Source: Chloroflexota bacterium
GTDB lineage: Bacteria; Chloroflexota; Anaerolineae; B4-G1; DUEL01
Length of the DNA stretch: 33,692 nt
Reading direction: 5' to 3'
Assembly: GCA_014874475.1 (NCBI GenBank)
Contig: JADBJJ010000013.1
Location: 16,349-50,040 of the forward strand
Shown: one piece after another, positions 33,572 through 33,692 of the stretch
Layout of the letters: every line of letters starts with the position of its first letter
Position numbering within the stretch: the first letter of the stretch is position 1
Position numbers and translations under genes: made by a program
The notes under the pieces: model-generated
Seen by the model: only the letters and a program-made list of their open reading frames with translations
Told to the model about the DNA's origin: nothing
Database searches by the model: none

Positions 33572-33692
33572 ACCACTGGTCGCCGCTGACCATCCGCCAC
33601 TCCCGAACCCGCCGGAGCGCATCGTGCCAGCCAGGTCCCCCACAAATAGCGCCAGCCGGTACACCGGCATCTTCCACAGCCAATCCCGCTTC
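33572..33692 (-). pseudogene. Fragment of a frameshifted four-helix-bundle (S23-type) gene
   Basis: At the right edge, one minus-strand frame reads RDWLWKMPVYRLALFVGDLA and, after a one-base shift, the next continues WHDALRRVREWRMVSGDQWY. Joined, they match the start of four-helix-bundle (S23/IVP-type) proteins, which continue with a segment of the DQLYRA kind. The likeness stops at about 33572, near the proposed end of the IS1-like element. The rest of the gene is not seen. The assignment comes from remembered family pattern and rests on about 40 residues. Confidence 0.45.

Overview
The window is GC-rich and gene-dense. Its contents point to a monoderm-like member of the Chloroflexota (Anaerolineae or a relative); this is inferred from gene content and style, not from a marker search. 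Reasons: Pro-Thr linkers in exported proteins, a sortase beside a prepilin peptidase, tandem SPFH proteins, a LysW-type zinc ribbon, an MshA-like glycosyltransferase, a GPH-type symporter, and IS1-like and four-helix-bundle (S23) remnants. No rRNA, tRNA or CRISPR array was seen.

Layout. 1-4773 (+) is a surface and envelope block: the end of a Pro-Thr-rich protein, an alpha/beta hydrolase, a membrane-anchored SH3 protein, a prepilin peptidase overlapping a saccharopine-dehydrogenase-like reductase, a sortase, and a small membrane protein with its own promoter. 4774-5092 is non-coding and rich in inverted repeats. 5093-5824 holds two small zinc-ribbon genes facing apart: an acidic LysW-like carrier (-) and an FmdB-type protein (+). 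Each has a well-formed promoter, and a bidirectional terminator follows the second.

5880-11322 (-) is one compact operon, read right to left from a promoter at 11294-11322: two membrane SPFH/band-7 paralogues, a TPR protein, prmC and tsaC. 11340-22480 (-) is a long run of eleven genes with at least two promoters. The one at 22453-22480 serves an Lrp/AsnC regulator, a PDZ-radical SAM-DUF512 protein, an ornithine-cyclodeaminase-like enzyme, an EamA exporter and HemW. The one at 17643-17671 serves a metal ABC transporter (ATPase and permease), HisC, a class III CoA transferase, and two overlapping glycosyltransferases (GT4, GT2).

22734-28372 holds ogt (+) converging on dnaE (-), preceded by a GPH-family symporter (-). 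dnaE carries an in-frame purine-rich repeat close to its third catalytic aspartate. From 28598 to 32926 the genes are on the + strand: an MFS transporter, a TVP38-type membrane protein overlapping obg, a strong terminator, and a second alpha/beta hydrolase. The right edge is degenerate: an IS1-like transposase pseudogene abuts the hydrolase stop codon, followed by a frameshifted S23-type gene that runs off the window.

The most unusual points are the LysW-like protein with a long acidic tail and no visible EDWGE end, the SPFH-SPFH-TPR trio tied to prmC-tsaC, the repeat insertion in the polymerase, the structured non-coding stretch at 4774-5092, and dispersed degenerate repeats that seem to have displaced start signals of prmC and dnaE.
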